Assembly (NCBI GenBank): GCA_020635115.1
Contig: JACKAK010000009.1
Span: 62,001-126,000 of the forward strand
Source: Halobacteriovoraceae bacterium
GTDB lineage: Bacteria > Bdellovibrionota > Bacteriovoracia > Bacteriovoracales > Bacteriovoracaceae
Direction of reading: 5' to 3'
DNA: 64,000 nt
The position numbers were made by a program, and so were the translations under genes. Positions within the stretch are counted from its first letter, which is position 1. Every line of letters begins with the position of its first letter. Below, piece by piece: positions 15,863-25,745 of this stretch. The notes beneath the pieces were generated by a model. That model worked only from the letters and a program-made list of their open reading frames with translations, was not told the origin of the DNA and did no database searches.

Positions 15863-18800
15863 TTAATTTCTATCCCAACCTTTGTTTGCCCTAATAATTC
15901 TGAAGGCCTCTTCGTATTTTTCTAACTTTGATTTTCTCTCAGAAGCAGTTAGATTTTTTATGAGTTTATCATGGGCCTTCAACAAATCTTTTTTGGAAGC
16001 AAATGTTTCTTTTCCCATGGCATTCATATAATTATAAATATTTCTATTTTCATCAAGAGTCTTGCCTAAGTTTCTAAACTCAGGACTCACTGTCTTAGAT
16101 AATTCATTAACTTTTGCTTCCTGTCTTGCATTTGTTCCTGATGTTTTTGTAGAGGCCTTTGATTTAGTATTTGCTTTTTTTTCAGTTCTCGTAGGGTCTT
16201 TGAAACCTTGGGCCTCTTCTTTAAGTTTTTGTTCTTCTTTTTTTAATTTTCGTTTAGTACTTTTGGATAATTTCTGTGCGTCACCTGAAATGTTTTCATT
16301 TAACTTAGATTCTGACAAAACAGAGGTACTCTTATTCATTTCTTTAGTACGAGCAATTTTGTCTTTAATAGACTGTGGAGCAGGTTGGTTTTTCCCGTTA
16401 GGTTGAGGAAGCCTTGTGTTAGTTTCAACTAATCGAGGTTGTTTTTCAGGAAGTCTACCTCTGACAACTTTATCAGGATTGAGTTTGAATAGCTCTTTAC
16501 TCTTTGGAGTATCAGATACTTTTGGTTTTTGCCCAACAAGTTCTGCAGTTTGTTTCGCTGATCGCTGTTGGGCATGTATACCATCGATAACTTCTTCTTG
16601 AGTTGGAAGTTTTCGAGGATCTCCTTTAATTGTACCATCTTTAACTTTTGAAGACACACTAGAGGTACTTTTATTCATTTCTTTTACACGAGTAATTTTA
16701 TCTTTGATAGACTGTGGTGCAGGTTGGTTTTTCCCGTTAGGTTGAGGAAGTCTTGTGTTAGTTTCAACTAAGCGAGGTTGTTTTTCAGGAAGTCTACCTC
16801 TGACAACTTTATCAGGATTGAGTTTGAATAATTCTTTACTCTCAGGAGTATCAGCTACTTTGGGTTTTTGACTAACAAGATCTGCAATTTGCTTTGCTGA
16901 TTGTTGTTGCGCATGTATACCATCAATAACTTTTTCTTGTGTTGCTAATTTTTGAAATTCACCCTCAATTGTTTCACCTTGACGCTCTGGTATTTTAATA
17001 TTTTGTTTTGTACCTTCGGCCGGTATGTATTTGCCAGATAATGTTTCACTTTCAAGTTTAGGTGAGGCACTTGAGTGACTACTTGTAGTCGTAGATACTT
17101 CACCTTTCAAACTTGTAGGTTGTTTATTATTATATGTATTAGCATAAAATTTCGCTTGTTGTTCTCTTTGATAGATTCCATCAATAAGTTGTTCTTGAGA
17201 AATATTTTGTGGGCCTGAAGCAACCGTAGGATTTTTAGAAGTACCTTTTGCAATTGCCAGTTGGAGTTTATTAAATCCTTTTTTGGTTATCTTTGCGAAC
17301 TGAGGTGCAAGCCAAGGAACAGCGACAAATGCTGCAGCAGTAAGTGCTTCAGACTTACAAGTATTTGCACTTGAATAAGATAAAATTTTATTTTTCATTT
17401 CACTACAGCTTAGAGAATTAGATAATGCTCCGTTGCTATCAGTAAATGAATTACAAACTTTACTTACTTTGTTCCATTCATGAATAGTGAAGGCGGTTGT
17501 TGTCCCTAAGAAAGTGGCCTGTTTTGCCAAAACTAAATTTTTTGCACTATTCATTAATGTTGAGGCCGTTCTTGCTGCCGAAGCTCCAACAGAGGTACTG
17601 GCCACTACACCACCACCAAACCCAGTTGTTCCCAAAGTTACTAAAGTCGCAGCAAAACTCAGTCCTGCATCATTTAGTACAGTATCAGCTTCATCTTGAT
17701 TTTGAATATGATTTTTAACACATGAAAAATATTGTTCACCTTTTTTATACTGTTCACTCGCCTTTGGAAGTGTGGGGAAACTAAACTCTGGTGTTTTAGC
17801 GATTACTTCATTGTAGTCATCACATCCATTGATATCACTGGTGATACATTTTAGAGCTTTGTTGTAGTCATTTAAATTTTGAATTACTTTTTTTCGATCG
17901 ATTTTAAATTGTGAAATCAAAGCGTTTTTAATTTTTCCTGTTTGTGGATTTCCATCTCTGTCAAAAAAACTATCTTCATCTCCATTAAAATTCTCACCCT
18001 TAAGCCATGGGTTACTTTGACGATATGATTCAATTATTTGATTCAACTCATCTCTTTTCTCCAAACCTTCTTTCGAAAGCCAGTCACCAGTGGATTTCTT
18101 TTTTTCAATTTCAGAAATTGCTTTTAGGGCCACTATAGTATTTTCAACTTTATCATCGATCAGAGATTGGTCTGTTTGCGAAGAACAAGCATTTAAACTC
18201 TCACATTTTTCAATGAGATTTGTACTCACAAGAGATTTACAATCAATTTGAGCTGGTTTCTCTCCAACAACTCCCAAAGTCATATTCATGTGTGCAAGTG
18301 TCTCTTGAAGTAGAAGATGCCCATTTCTGAGTCGATTATTATCATTTTCAATTTTAAAAGCAGTATAAGTGTCAGAGACATTCATTTCTCCAACACCTTT
18401 CTCAACCGCTTCTTTTATTTGATAGCAACGAGAAGGTACATGAGATAGAGATACATGATCAGTGTTATCTGAAGCTTGTGTGAAATCTTTATCTAATTCA
18501 ATTAATGAAGCTTTTACTTTGGAAAGCTCTTGCGCTTGATAAGAGCATAGTTTTCTTGCAGTAGAACGATTTGTACCATCAAAATAATCTGAGAGTAAAT
18601 CTAAACTACCTCTGACAATTCCACCAATACTGTAGGGCCTCTCTGAAATATTTTGAATTGTTTCCGGACAAGAATTTCCAACAAACTGTATTTGAGTGTG
18701 ACAGGTAATTTGATCATCACTTCCTGAACCACCTGGGCCAGGTATAATACCACCAGTATCATTTGTATTATCTACAACATCAATAACCTCAGGAATAATT

Positions 18801-19453
18801 GCATCATCTCCAGAAGGAGTTTCATTTGAGTTATATTTTGCAAGTATTGTTTTCAAAGTTTCACAAGCATCATAGCTTGGATTATCAGAGCAAAACTCAT
18901 TAACTTCAGACTGCAAAGTTTGAAAGTCCATTGATTGAAGATTATTTCTTAAACTTTCATCTGTTATATTTCTATTTTCGTAACATTTTTTTGTAATCCA
19001 TGCGTAATTCTGATTCCTATTTGAATCAACACAAACATTTTCACCGAAAAATGATTCACGACATTTGAATTTCCCATTTGAACAACTTGTACCTTTTGGT
19101 CTTGAGCATAACCCACCATTCACCTCTGATCTATAACCACCTATAAAACACCACATACCGATGAGATCAGCATGAGCTTCAGGTGCAAGAGTATTCATTA
19201 GAAATTTAGGAAAATTAAACGACCCTTTGAAACTATTTTTTTTGTTGAAGAGATCTTGATTTCTTCTTTCATAACTCAAAAAGAAACGAGCGTACTGTTG
19301 ATGCAATGATTTTAATTGCACATATGGCATTGTTGCGATTTGCTTTTGCGAATATATTGGCAAAAACTGGTTTTTCTTCTCACTTCCAAAAGCAATTGAG
19401 AGTGTTGCGCTCACAATTAAACCGCATAAAATAAAAAATCTGAAAAATTTCAT
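15863..19453 (-). CDS. Very large secreted protein with C-terminal tandem repeats
   Basis: The 1196-residue protein begins with a signal peptide. Residues 90-200 are cysteine-rich (MWCFIGGYRS, then many paired Cys). Residues about 230-250 form an acidic Gly/Ser hinge (GGIIPGPGGSGSDD). A helical middle follows, then a hydrophobic Ala/Gly stretch near 625-720. From about 819 two near-identical 113-residue units occur (IDGIHAQQ...AKQ...KELFKLNPDKVVRGRLPEKQPRL...), preceded by a degenerate third start (LIDGIYQREQQAKF). The tail is lysine-rich coiled coil. No enzyme motif is recognised. The layout suggests a surface or secreted protein of a predator, but this is inference. Confidence 0.65.
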   Translation of the reverse strand: MKFFRFFILCGLIVSATLSIAFGSEKKNQFLPIYSQKQIATMPYVQLKSLHQQYARFFLSYERRNQDLFNKKNSFKGSFNFPKFLMNTLAPEAHADLIGMWCFIGGYRSEVNGGLCSRPKGTSCSNGKFKCRESFFGENVCVDSNRNQNYAWITKKCYENRNITDESLRNNLQSMDFQTLQSEVNEFCSDNPSYDACETLKTILAKYNSNETPSGDDAIIPEVIDVVDNTNDTGGIIPGPGGSGSDDQITCHTQIQFVGNSCPETIQNISERPYSIGGIVRGSLDLLSDYFDGTNRSTARKLCSYQAQELSKVKASLIELDKDFTQASDNTDHVSLSHVPSRCYQIKEAVEKGVGEMNVSDTYTAFKIENDNNRLRNGHLLLQETLAHMNMTLGVVGEKPAQIDCKSLVSTNLIEKCESLNACSSQTDQSLIDDKVENTIVALKAISEIEKKKSTGDWLSKEGLEKRDELNQIIESYRQSNPWLKGENFNGDEDSFFDRDGNPQTGKIKNALISQFKIDRKKVIQNLNDYNKALKCITSDINGCDDYNEVIAKTPEFSFPTLPKASEQYKKGEQYFSCVKNHIQNQDEADTVLNDAGLSFAATLVTLGTTGFGGGVVASTSVGASAARTASTLMNSAKNLVLAKQATFLGTTTAFTIHEWNKVSKVCNSFTDSNGALSNSLSCSEMKNKILSYSSANTCKSEALTAAAFVAVPWLAPQFAKITKKGFNKLQLAIAKGTSKNPTVASGPQNISQEQLIDGIYQREQQAKFYANTYNNKQPTSLKGEVSTTTSSHSSASPKLESETLSGKYIPAEGTKQNIKIPERQGETIEGEFQKLATQEKVIDGIHAQQQSAKQIADLVSQKPKVADTPESKELFKLNPDKVVRGRLPEKQPRLVETNTRLPQPNGKNQPAPQSIKDKITRVKEMNKSTSSVSSKVKDGTIKGDPRKLPTQEEVIDGIHAQQRSAKQTAELVGQKPKVSDTPKSKELFKLNPDKVVRGRLPEKQPRLVETNTRLPQPNGKNQPAPQSIKDKIARTKEMNKSTSVLSESKLNENISGDAQKLSKSTKRKLKKEEQKLKEEAQGFKDPTRTEKKANTKSKASTKTSGTNARQEAKVNELSKTVSPEFRNLGKTLDENRNIYNYMNAMGKETFASKKDLLKAHDKLIKNLTASERKSKLEKYEEAFRIIRANKGWDRN
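16322..16999 (-). repeat. Two tandem 339-bp coding repeats
   Basis: The segments 16322-16660 and 16661-16999 align at a spacing of exactly 339 bases (113 codons). The block containing GACTGTGG (16371 and 16710) and the following roughly 130 bases are almost identical. The preserved frame and low divergence indicate a recent in-frame duplication inside the secreted protein gene. Confidence 0.85.
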
Positions 19454-19545
19454 AGTTCTCTCTCTTCATTAAATCCCGATAATTATTTCGGTTTTTGTGA
19501 GAGTTTCTAAAATAATTCAGAAATATAAATTATTACTTAGTCTAA

Positions 19546-22389
19546 CTAGTCAAGTAATGAAGGAAAGCCCCACCCATTTTTACCAACTTGTACTTTTTCC
19601 AAAGTTAAATACTCAAATATAGTTGGAGCAATAGATCCGTTTACAGCACTTCGTAGTTGAGTCTTACGTACAATATTTTTTCCCCAAAAACCAACAAAAG
19701 CATCTTTTTCATGAAAATGTTCACCAGCATGTCTTCCTGGAACTAAGGTGTTATAGCCGATGCCAGATTTTGGAAAAAGATTAATCGTTCCAGGATTATC
19801 TAGGTCATAGAGATGAGAAATTTGAACCACAGAATCAGGTTTGGGAGTGTAGTAAGAGATTTCACGCCATTGCTCTTCAGTACACCATGTTTGATCATCT
19901 TCTTCATTTGCATTAGCAAGGCACTCTTTAATAAGTTCTCGCCAAATGAAAAGTTCATCTTCTGATGGTTTATCTTTATAAGGATTTAAGGTTTTTATTT
20001 GTAAAAGCTCAGGATCATTATCATTATTTACAGAATGATAAAAAATTTTGTTTCCATGTCGTTTGATGATCTCATCAATTCTTTTTCCATTGCGATGTGA
20101 AACAAGTCTAATCTCAGCTGACTCAAGTGAACTTTTACTTTCCCTAACTGCAAGGTACTCCAGAGTTGATTCAAGTTTTTTTGCAATATAAGAGACGATA
20201 TTGATAGGATCTCCAGGCGAAATCGTCTTCCAATTTAAAAGCTCTCCATACAGAGGCTGTCTTGGCCATTCCTTTTCTTGCCCATTGAAAAGATCTATCA
20301 TAAAGTTACCTCCGGCCGTTGAAGCTACGATAACATCTATTCCTTTATTGGTCGGAGGATCAAAATTGTTAGTTAATTTGGGGCCTTCGCCCTCATCAGA
20401 TGAAATTTTTTTTATAATAACTTCACGACCTAATTCTTTTTGCAATTCTTCAAAAACAACTATTTCAGGATTTAGATAATAAAAAATCGAAGCTAATCCA
20501 TGATCCCCGGCCATGGCAAATAAAGTGTTGTCAAATACTCCGGAGCGAATATAAACATTTGTAATTTCTTTAAGCCAATAATCTAATCGATTAAGCTCAC
20601 CTGTTGGAGAGATAATTTCATCGGAAAATGGGCCTTTGAAATGGGCAAAATGATCGGGCCATGGAATATAAATTGATGTGTATTCTGGAAGTGCATTTTC
20701 TTCAAGTCTTATAATTTCATCAACCAGATTTTTATATCTTAATGAAAAGTATGGTTTGTTAATGAATTTCCTCACAGCTCCTTTCTTCTTATATAGAATG
20801 ATATGATCTATAAGTTCTTTTCTTAAGGAACGAAGATTGATTTCATTTCTGGACCTTTCTTTTAGATTTTTCAAACACAGAAATTCTCCAAAGTCCCTCA
20901 TTTTTTCTCCAACTCCCAAAGAAACAAAAGGATCATAGGAAAATTTTGAATCCCAATCATATTGAGCGCTACAGTTCAGGGTTTTAAAATACTTAAGCCG
21001 CTCAAACATAGTTTTGAGGTTATTTTCAGAGGTTAACTGATCTAACTGTAGAGCATCGTTTCCAAAAAAATAGTATGCCCTGTCTTTTTTGCGGTCAACA
21101 AAATGAAAGTTAGGAATTCCCGTAGACATTTCCCCTGCAACATTTGCTCCAGTTTTAACTATTGGTAAATTTCTTACTGATATTGTTGGCGTTGTCGAAA
21201 TACCTTGTCTTGCAATGTTCTTTTCGTGAACTCGAAATAGATATTTAAAAAAAGGAAGGTAGTATTCATCACTTTTAAAAATCGGATTGTCGATGTAGTA
21301 GTCTAAAAAGTCCATTTGAAATTCAAAGTCAGATATTTTGGCATTGGAGTTTGAGGGGGCAAACATTTCTTTATTTTTATGGTTAAATTGTACTTGTTTT
21401 TTAAATGTATTTTCATTCCCATTACTGAGAGATCTTAAAAGACTCCCCTGTAGACCATCAACAGTTATATGGACTGCGTATCTTCTTTGCGATAAAGCTT
21501 TTAAAACATTTAGGACAGGGCCATCATTTTCTGATTGAATTTCTTGATCAATATTATGTCTTAAAAATGTTCGAAGTGCCTTTTCTCGCGAATCCTTATA
21601 GGCAAACATCCTGTAATTTTTAAGTAGATTCATTTTTATAAAGTCAATTAAGGTTATCGTTGCAGCGATGGCCTTATTGTTTTTTATTTTGAAAGGGTCT
21701 TGGGCAGTACCATCTTCAATTATATGTCCAAGCATATCTTTTATATCGCCCTCATCTAAAATTGATTCAATTTTTTGCAAGAATTTAATAACAAAGGGGA
21801 GCGTTCTCTTCACTACTTCAAGATCATCTTTATTCTCTGGGGAAAGAGGAGTATATTTTTCAGGTATAAATTTTTCATCCAAAGCTGTTTTGGATTTTAC
21901 AAATAATGTATGAAAAAGTTCAACCCCTATAGCGATTGTTTCATTATCAAATTTGAAAGTATTTGATTTTGAATTATTATCATTTTCCCAATCAAAAAGA
22001 GAATGTTTAAGTCCTGGTATTTGATCTTCAGTAAATTTATTCTTGATGTAGTCATTGAAATAAGTCACATCTTCAGAGCTAAGATCATACTGCTCCTTCA
22101 TAAAACTAATAAAATAGTAAAGTTTTAATTCATATTCTGGATCTTTAATTTTTTCTAGAACTTCTTCTTTTACTTTTTCAGAAACAGGTAGATCTCTTAT
22201 GTAATTGTCTAGAGCAATATTTCCCGCAAACCTAAGTCCAAATACTTTTACTCTCTCTAATGAATCTGTTGCCTTAGAATAAAGTCTCTTGAAGAATTCA
22301 CCAGTTGTTCCCACGATAGGATCATATATGGGGATGTCGTTTGAGTGAATTGAAAAAGAGATGAGATATAATAAAATAAAAGACTTCAT
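19546..22389 (-). CDS. Secreted alkaline-phosphatase-superfamily phosphodiesterase-like protein
   Basis: The 947-residue protein has a short signal peptide (FILLYLISFSIHSN). The first 270 residues are helical and unassigned. The enzyme domain follows with HITVDGLQGS (metal-binding Asp and probable nucleophile Ser), IPWPDHFAHF (Asp/His), FAMAGDHGLA (Asp-His), and GRHAGEHFHEKDAFVGFWG (final His ligand). This is the order of type I phosphodiesterase/nucleotide pyrophosphatase enzymes. It is about twice the usual length because of the N-terminal addition and an insert near 700-850. Substrate is unknown; a periplasmic or prey-directed phosphoesterase is plausible. Confidence 0.7.
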   Translation of the reverse strand: MKSFILLYLISFSIHSNDIPIYDPIVGTTGEFFKRLYSKATDSLERVKVFGLRFAGNIALDNYIRDLPVSEKVKEEVLEKIKDPEYELKLYYFISFMKEQYDLSSEDVTYFNDYIKNKFTEDQIPGLKHSLFDWENDNNSKSNTFKFDNETIAIGVELFHTLFVKSKTALDEKFIPEKYTPLSPENKDDLEVVKRTLPFVIKFLQKIESILDEGDIKDMLGHIIEDGTAQDPFKIKNNKAIAATITLIDFIKMNLLKNYRMFAYKDSREKALRTFLRHNIDQEIQSENDGPVLNVLKALSQRRYAVHITVDGLQGSLLRSLSNGNENTFKKQVQFNHKNKEMFAPSNSNAKISDFEFQMDFLDYYIDNPIFKSDEYYLPFFKYLFRVHEKNIARQGISTTPTISVRNLPIVKTGANVAGEMSTGIPNFHFVDRKKDRAYYFFGNDALQLDQLTSENNLKTMFERLKYFKTLNCSAQYDWDSKFSYDPFVSLGVGEKMRDFGEFLCLKNLKERSRNEINLRSLRKELIDHIILYKKKGAVRKFINKPYFSLRYKNLVDEIIRLEENALPEYTSIYIPWPDHFAHFKGPFSDEIISPTGELNRLDYWLKEITNVYIRSGVFDNTLFAMAGDHGLASIFYYLNPEIVVFEELQKELGREVIIKKISSDEGEGPKLTNNFDPPTNKGIDVIVASTAGGNFMIDLFNGQEKEWPRQPLYGELLNWKTISPGDPINIVSYIAKKLESTLEYLAVRESKSSLESAEIRLVSHRNGKRIDEIIKRHGNKIFYHSVNNDNDPELLQIKTLNPYKDKPSEDELFIWRELIKECLANANEEDDQTWCTEEQWREISYYTPKPDSVVQISHLYDLDNPGTINLFPKSGIGYNTLVPGRHAGEHFHEKDAFVGFWGKNIVRKTQLRSAVNGSIAPTIFEYLTLEKVQVGKNGWGFPSLLD

Positions 22390-22593
22390 ATGGACCTCTT
22401 GCTAGCAAACACCTATTTTGAAAATAGATTTAAGTCAAGAGAAGATATTTAGAATTCGTTAATTATTCAAGATAATTTGATCTAGTAGTAAGATTTTGTC
22501 ATTTTATAAGTGACACACTACTATGTGTTGCTTAAAAGAAGTTGGATGTATTTCAATGTAATCTTCTGATTATATTTGAGTAGGAGATAATAA

Positions 22594-23673
22594 ATGTTTT
22601 TAAAAGTGTTAATATTATTTGGTTTATTGTCAATGAGCATTTTTTCTTCAGAAATTCCAAAGGAATGGGAGACTCTAAATTTAAAGAATAAATTTACTGA
22701 AATTATTCAAAAGAGAAATATTGATAGAGATAAAAAAATAAGTTCTCCTCGAGAATTTGAAGGCCTAGATGAAAATGGAAAATCAGATGAATTTATGTCG
22801 CAAATATTAGATGGGAAATTAAAAAGGGATAAGGAATTTATTGAATTTTCTCAATCAGTAGCTTCTAAAATTAAGATTGTATTAGAAAAAGAAGAGAAGA
22901 AAACATGTAAAGAACACGCCTTGAATGGGCTGGATTTCGTTGATAAACTAAGTCTATCTAAGGGACTAATTATCTTAGATTTTGAAAAAAGACAAAAAAA
23001 TAAAAACCTCTCCTTAGAGACACTTCTTCGTTTAAATAAAATACAAAATTTATATTATAAATGTAACTCAGAGTTTATTTCAACAATTGGTTATTTTAGC
23101 ATTTCAAACGAGTTAAAAAAATATCTTGAGAAATACAATTTAATGAATTCTGAAAAATTCCAGTTTCATAGTACTGCTAATTTGAAGAATGGTTTAAAAA
23201 AAATATTAATCTATGATTTCTATGAAAAAATAGATCGTATTAATATGTTCAATAACACTTTTTCTCAAAAGTTGACTGGTATTATCAAAGTGCCTGAAAA
23301 TATCGTTAAAATTTTAGAGAAAGTTGAAAAAAATAATATAAAAAAATTTTTTGATTATAATGAAACTGTACATTGGGTGATTGAGAAAACTAAAGCATTG
23401 ATATATTTTCTTGAAGGCAAAAATAAACGTAGTTGTTTAGACACAGTCAATGATAAATTATTTTCATTTCCCAAAAAAACAGATCAAGATCAAATTAAAA
23501 AAGAGATTTACTCAATCGTAACTTATCTTGAAAACAATGACAGGGAAAATCTAATGGATCTTTTAGAGAAAAATCCAAATCTATTTGGACAACAAATATT
23601 TTCGATGACAAGTAGTTTAAAAGTTTATTGCTTACATTTAGGCAATATTAAAAAACTTTTGAGTACTTATTAG
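22594..23673 (+). CDS. Secreted helical protein of unknown function
   Basis: The 359-residue protein has a clean signal peptide (FLKVLILFGLLSMSIFSSE) and a TAGGAG ribosome-binding site. The mature part is Lys/Glu/Asn-rich and predicted helical, with four spaced cysteines (KTCKEH, YYKCNSE, RSCLD, VYCLHL) that could form two disulfides. No family is recognised. It is divergent from the phosphodiesterase gene and stands alone. The 229 bases after it contain only the korA upstream region. Confidence 0.55.
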   Translation: MFLKVLILFGLLSMSIFSSEIPKEWETLNLKNKFTEIIQKRNIDRDKKISSPREFEGLDENGKSDEFMSQILDGKLKRDKEFIEFSQSVASKIKIVLEKEEKKTCKEHALNGLDFVDKLSLSKGLIILDFEKRQKNKNLSLETLLRLNKIQNLYYKCNSEFISTIGYFSISNELKKYLEKYNLMNSEKFQFHSTANLKNGLKKILIYDFYEKIDRINMFNNTFSQKLTGIIKVPENIVKILEKVEKNNIKKFFDYNETVHWVIEKTKALIYFLEGKNKRSCLDTVNDKLFSFPKKTDQDQIKKEIYSIVTYLENNDRENLMDLLEKNPNLFGQQIFSMTSSLKVYCLHLGNIKKLLSTY

Positions 23674-23902
23674 ATTAATTAAACCGAAAAACTAAGGTAT
23701 TTTAAGATACTTCACTCTAAGAAATCTTAAGATTAAAACTTGATTCAGGATGTTGCGTCAGGAATATCCCGTATTTGCAGGAATTCAAATCTAAAGTTAA
23801 AATAAATATATTTTTAGGAAAACACCTAATTTAAATCATAAATTTCTCACAATTTTGGTTTACAATTGGTTGTTATCTCAATTCAACATTAAGGATTCAA
23901 AA

Positions 23903-25735
23903 ATGAAGACACAAGAGACACTTGAAAGTGTAGTCATCAGATTCTGCGGCGACTCTGGTGATGGCATGCAGCTCACTGGTACACAATTTTCTAATACTTC
24001 AGCAATAATGGGAAACGATATTTCTACATTCCCCGATTTCCCATCTGAAATAAGGGCCCCACAAGGAACTATTGCTGGTGTCTCAGGATTTCAAGTCCAT
24101 ATAGGTTCTAGTGACACTAATACTCCAGGAGACGAGTCGGACATGCTTGTGGCAATGAATCCTGCTGCATTGAAATCAAACCTAAATTCCTTGAAATTGG
24201 GAGGAGCTATCATTTTAAATTCCGATGAATTTAATGAAGCTAATCTTGCTAAGGCCGGTTACACTGTAGATCCTCTTAAAGACCATACCTTAGATAGTTA
24301 CAAAGTTATAAAGGCCCCAATTGGAACACTTACTCTTAGTGCCTTAGAAGAAGTAGATTTATCTAAAAAAGAAAAAGAACGTTGTAAAAATTTCTATACA
24401 CTTGGTATGACTTATTATTACTACAATAGAAAAACTGATCAAACACTCAAGTGGATTGAAGATAAATTTGGTAAGAAACCTGAAATTATGAAGGCCAACC
24501 AACTTGCTCTTAAGGCCGGATATAATTATGCTGAAACAACTGAGGAAATTGTAATTAGTTACTCTGTTCCCTCTGCCAAAATTGAACCAGGTACTTACAG
24601 ACAAATGAGTGGAAACGTATCCACTGCTTGGGGACTTATGCAGGCAGCTGAATCAGCAAACCTTCCACTATTTCTTGGAAGTTATCCCATAACACCGGCC
24701 ACAGATATACTTCATGAGCTCTCTAAGTTTAAGCACATGAATGTCACTACGTTTCAGGCCGAAGATGAGATTGCTGGAATTTGTTCTGCGATCGGGGCCT
24801 CAATTGCTGGAAGCTTGGCCGTTACAACATCATCTGGCCCTGGGATTGCTCTAAAAACAGAGGCCATAGGTCTGGCCATAATGTATGAAACTCCCCTTAT
24901 TATCATCAATGTTCAAAGAGGAGGGCCCTCAACTGGTCTACCTACAAAAACAGAACAATCCGATCTTAACCAGGCCTTAATTGGAAGAAATGGAGAAGCT
25001 CCGTTGATCGTTTTAGCAGCATCTCGCCCGAATGATTGTTACGAAATGGCCTACGAAGCTGCTAGATTAACTCTTGAACATATGACTCCAGTCATGCTCC
25101 TAACTGATGGATATATTGCAAATGGTTCTGAACCTTGGAAAATACCAAAGTCTACAGATTTTGAAAAAATTAACCATAGAAAGCCTTCTGAATCAGATTT
25201 GAAAACAGATATAACTTTTATGACCAGAAATGAACACTCTCTGGCCAGAACTTGGATTACTCCTGGAATGGATGGAAAAGTTCACAGAATGGGTGGACTT
25301 GAAAAAGATTTTGTAACCGGAAATATTTCAGCTGAACCAATTAATCACCAAAAAATGTGTGAGCTAAGGGCCCAAAAGGTTCAAAAAGTTGCCGACAATA
25401 TACCTTTACAAGTCGTAGAAGGGGAAGCAACGGGGGATCTTCTTGTTGTATCTTGGGGAGGAACTTACGGAGCTACCAGAATGGCCGTAAGACAATTGCA
25501 AAAAGATGGGCGGAGTGTTTCTTTAATGCATTTGAAATATTTAAACCCAATGCCAAAAAATGTTTCAGATATTCTGGCCGGATTTAAAAAGATAATTGTT
25601 CCAGAGTTGAACCTTGGACAACTGGCCCCAATCCTTAGAAGTCGTTATGGAGTGAAGACCATACAATATAATAAGGTTCAAGGGCAACCGTTCAAAATAG
25701 AAGAACTCGTAAACAGATTTAAAGAAGAACTATAG
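23903..25735 (+). CDS. korA: 2-oxoacid:ferredoxin oxidoreductase, alpha subunit (gamma-alpha fusion)
   Basis: The enzyme oxidatively decarboxylates a 2-oxoacid (probably 2-oxoglutarate) to acyl-CoA while reducing ferredoxin. ATG 23903 preceded by AAGGATT is chosen; the frame extends upstream to 23855 without support. Residues 5-190 are the gamma domain (CGDSGDGMQLTG, then FPSEIRAPQG). The alpha domain follows from about 230 with GSYPITPATDILHEL, EDEIAG and TSSGPGIALKTEA. The final domain III contains VSWGGTYG and LKYLNPMP. Length of about 610 is normal for the fused type. The beta subunit gene follows ten bases later. Confidence 0.93.
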   Translation: MKTQETLESVVIRFCGDSGDGMQLTGTQFSNTSAIMGNDISTFPDFPSEIRAPQGTIAGVSGFQVHIGSSDTNTPGDESDMLVAMNPAALKSNLNSLKLGGAIILNSDEFNEANLAKAGYTVDPLKDHTLDSYKVIKAPIGTLTLSALEEVDLSKKEKERCKNFYTLGMTYYYYNRKTDQTLKWIEDKFGKKPEIMKANQLALKAGYNYAETTEEIVISYSVPSAKIEPGTYRQMSGNVSTAWGLMQAAESANLPLFLGSYPITPATDILHELSKFKHMNVTTFQAEDEIAGICSAIGASIAGSLAVTTSSGPGIALKTEAIGLAIMYETPLIIINVQRGGPSTGLPTKTEQSDLNQALIGRNGEAPLIVLAASRPNDCYEMAYEAARLTLEHMTPVMLLTDGYIANGSEPWKIPKSTDFEKINHRKPSESDLKTDITFMTRNEHSLARTWITPGMDGKVHRMGGLEKDFVTGNISAEPINHQKMCELRAQKVQKVADNIPLQVVEGEATGDLLVVSWGGTYGATRMAVRQLQKDGRSVSLMHLKYLNPMPKNVSDILAGFKKIIVPELNLGQLAPILRSRYGVKTIQYNKVQGQPFKIEELVNRFKEEL

Positions 25736-25745
25736 GAAGTGTAAA

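Noticed and set aside
16062..16406. Plus-strand frames opposite the giant secreted protein
   Set aside because: They are antisense to the tandem repeats and low-complexity tail and show no start signals.
23855..23902. Upstream extension of korA
   Set aside because: The conserved domain starts just after ATG 23903, which has its own ribosome-binding site; the extension is not conserved-looking.
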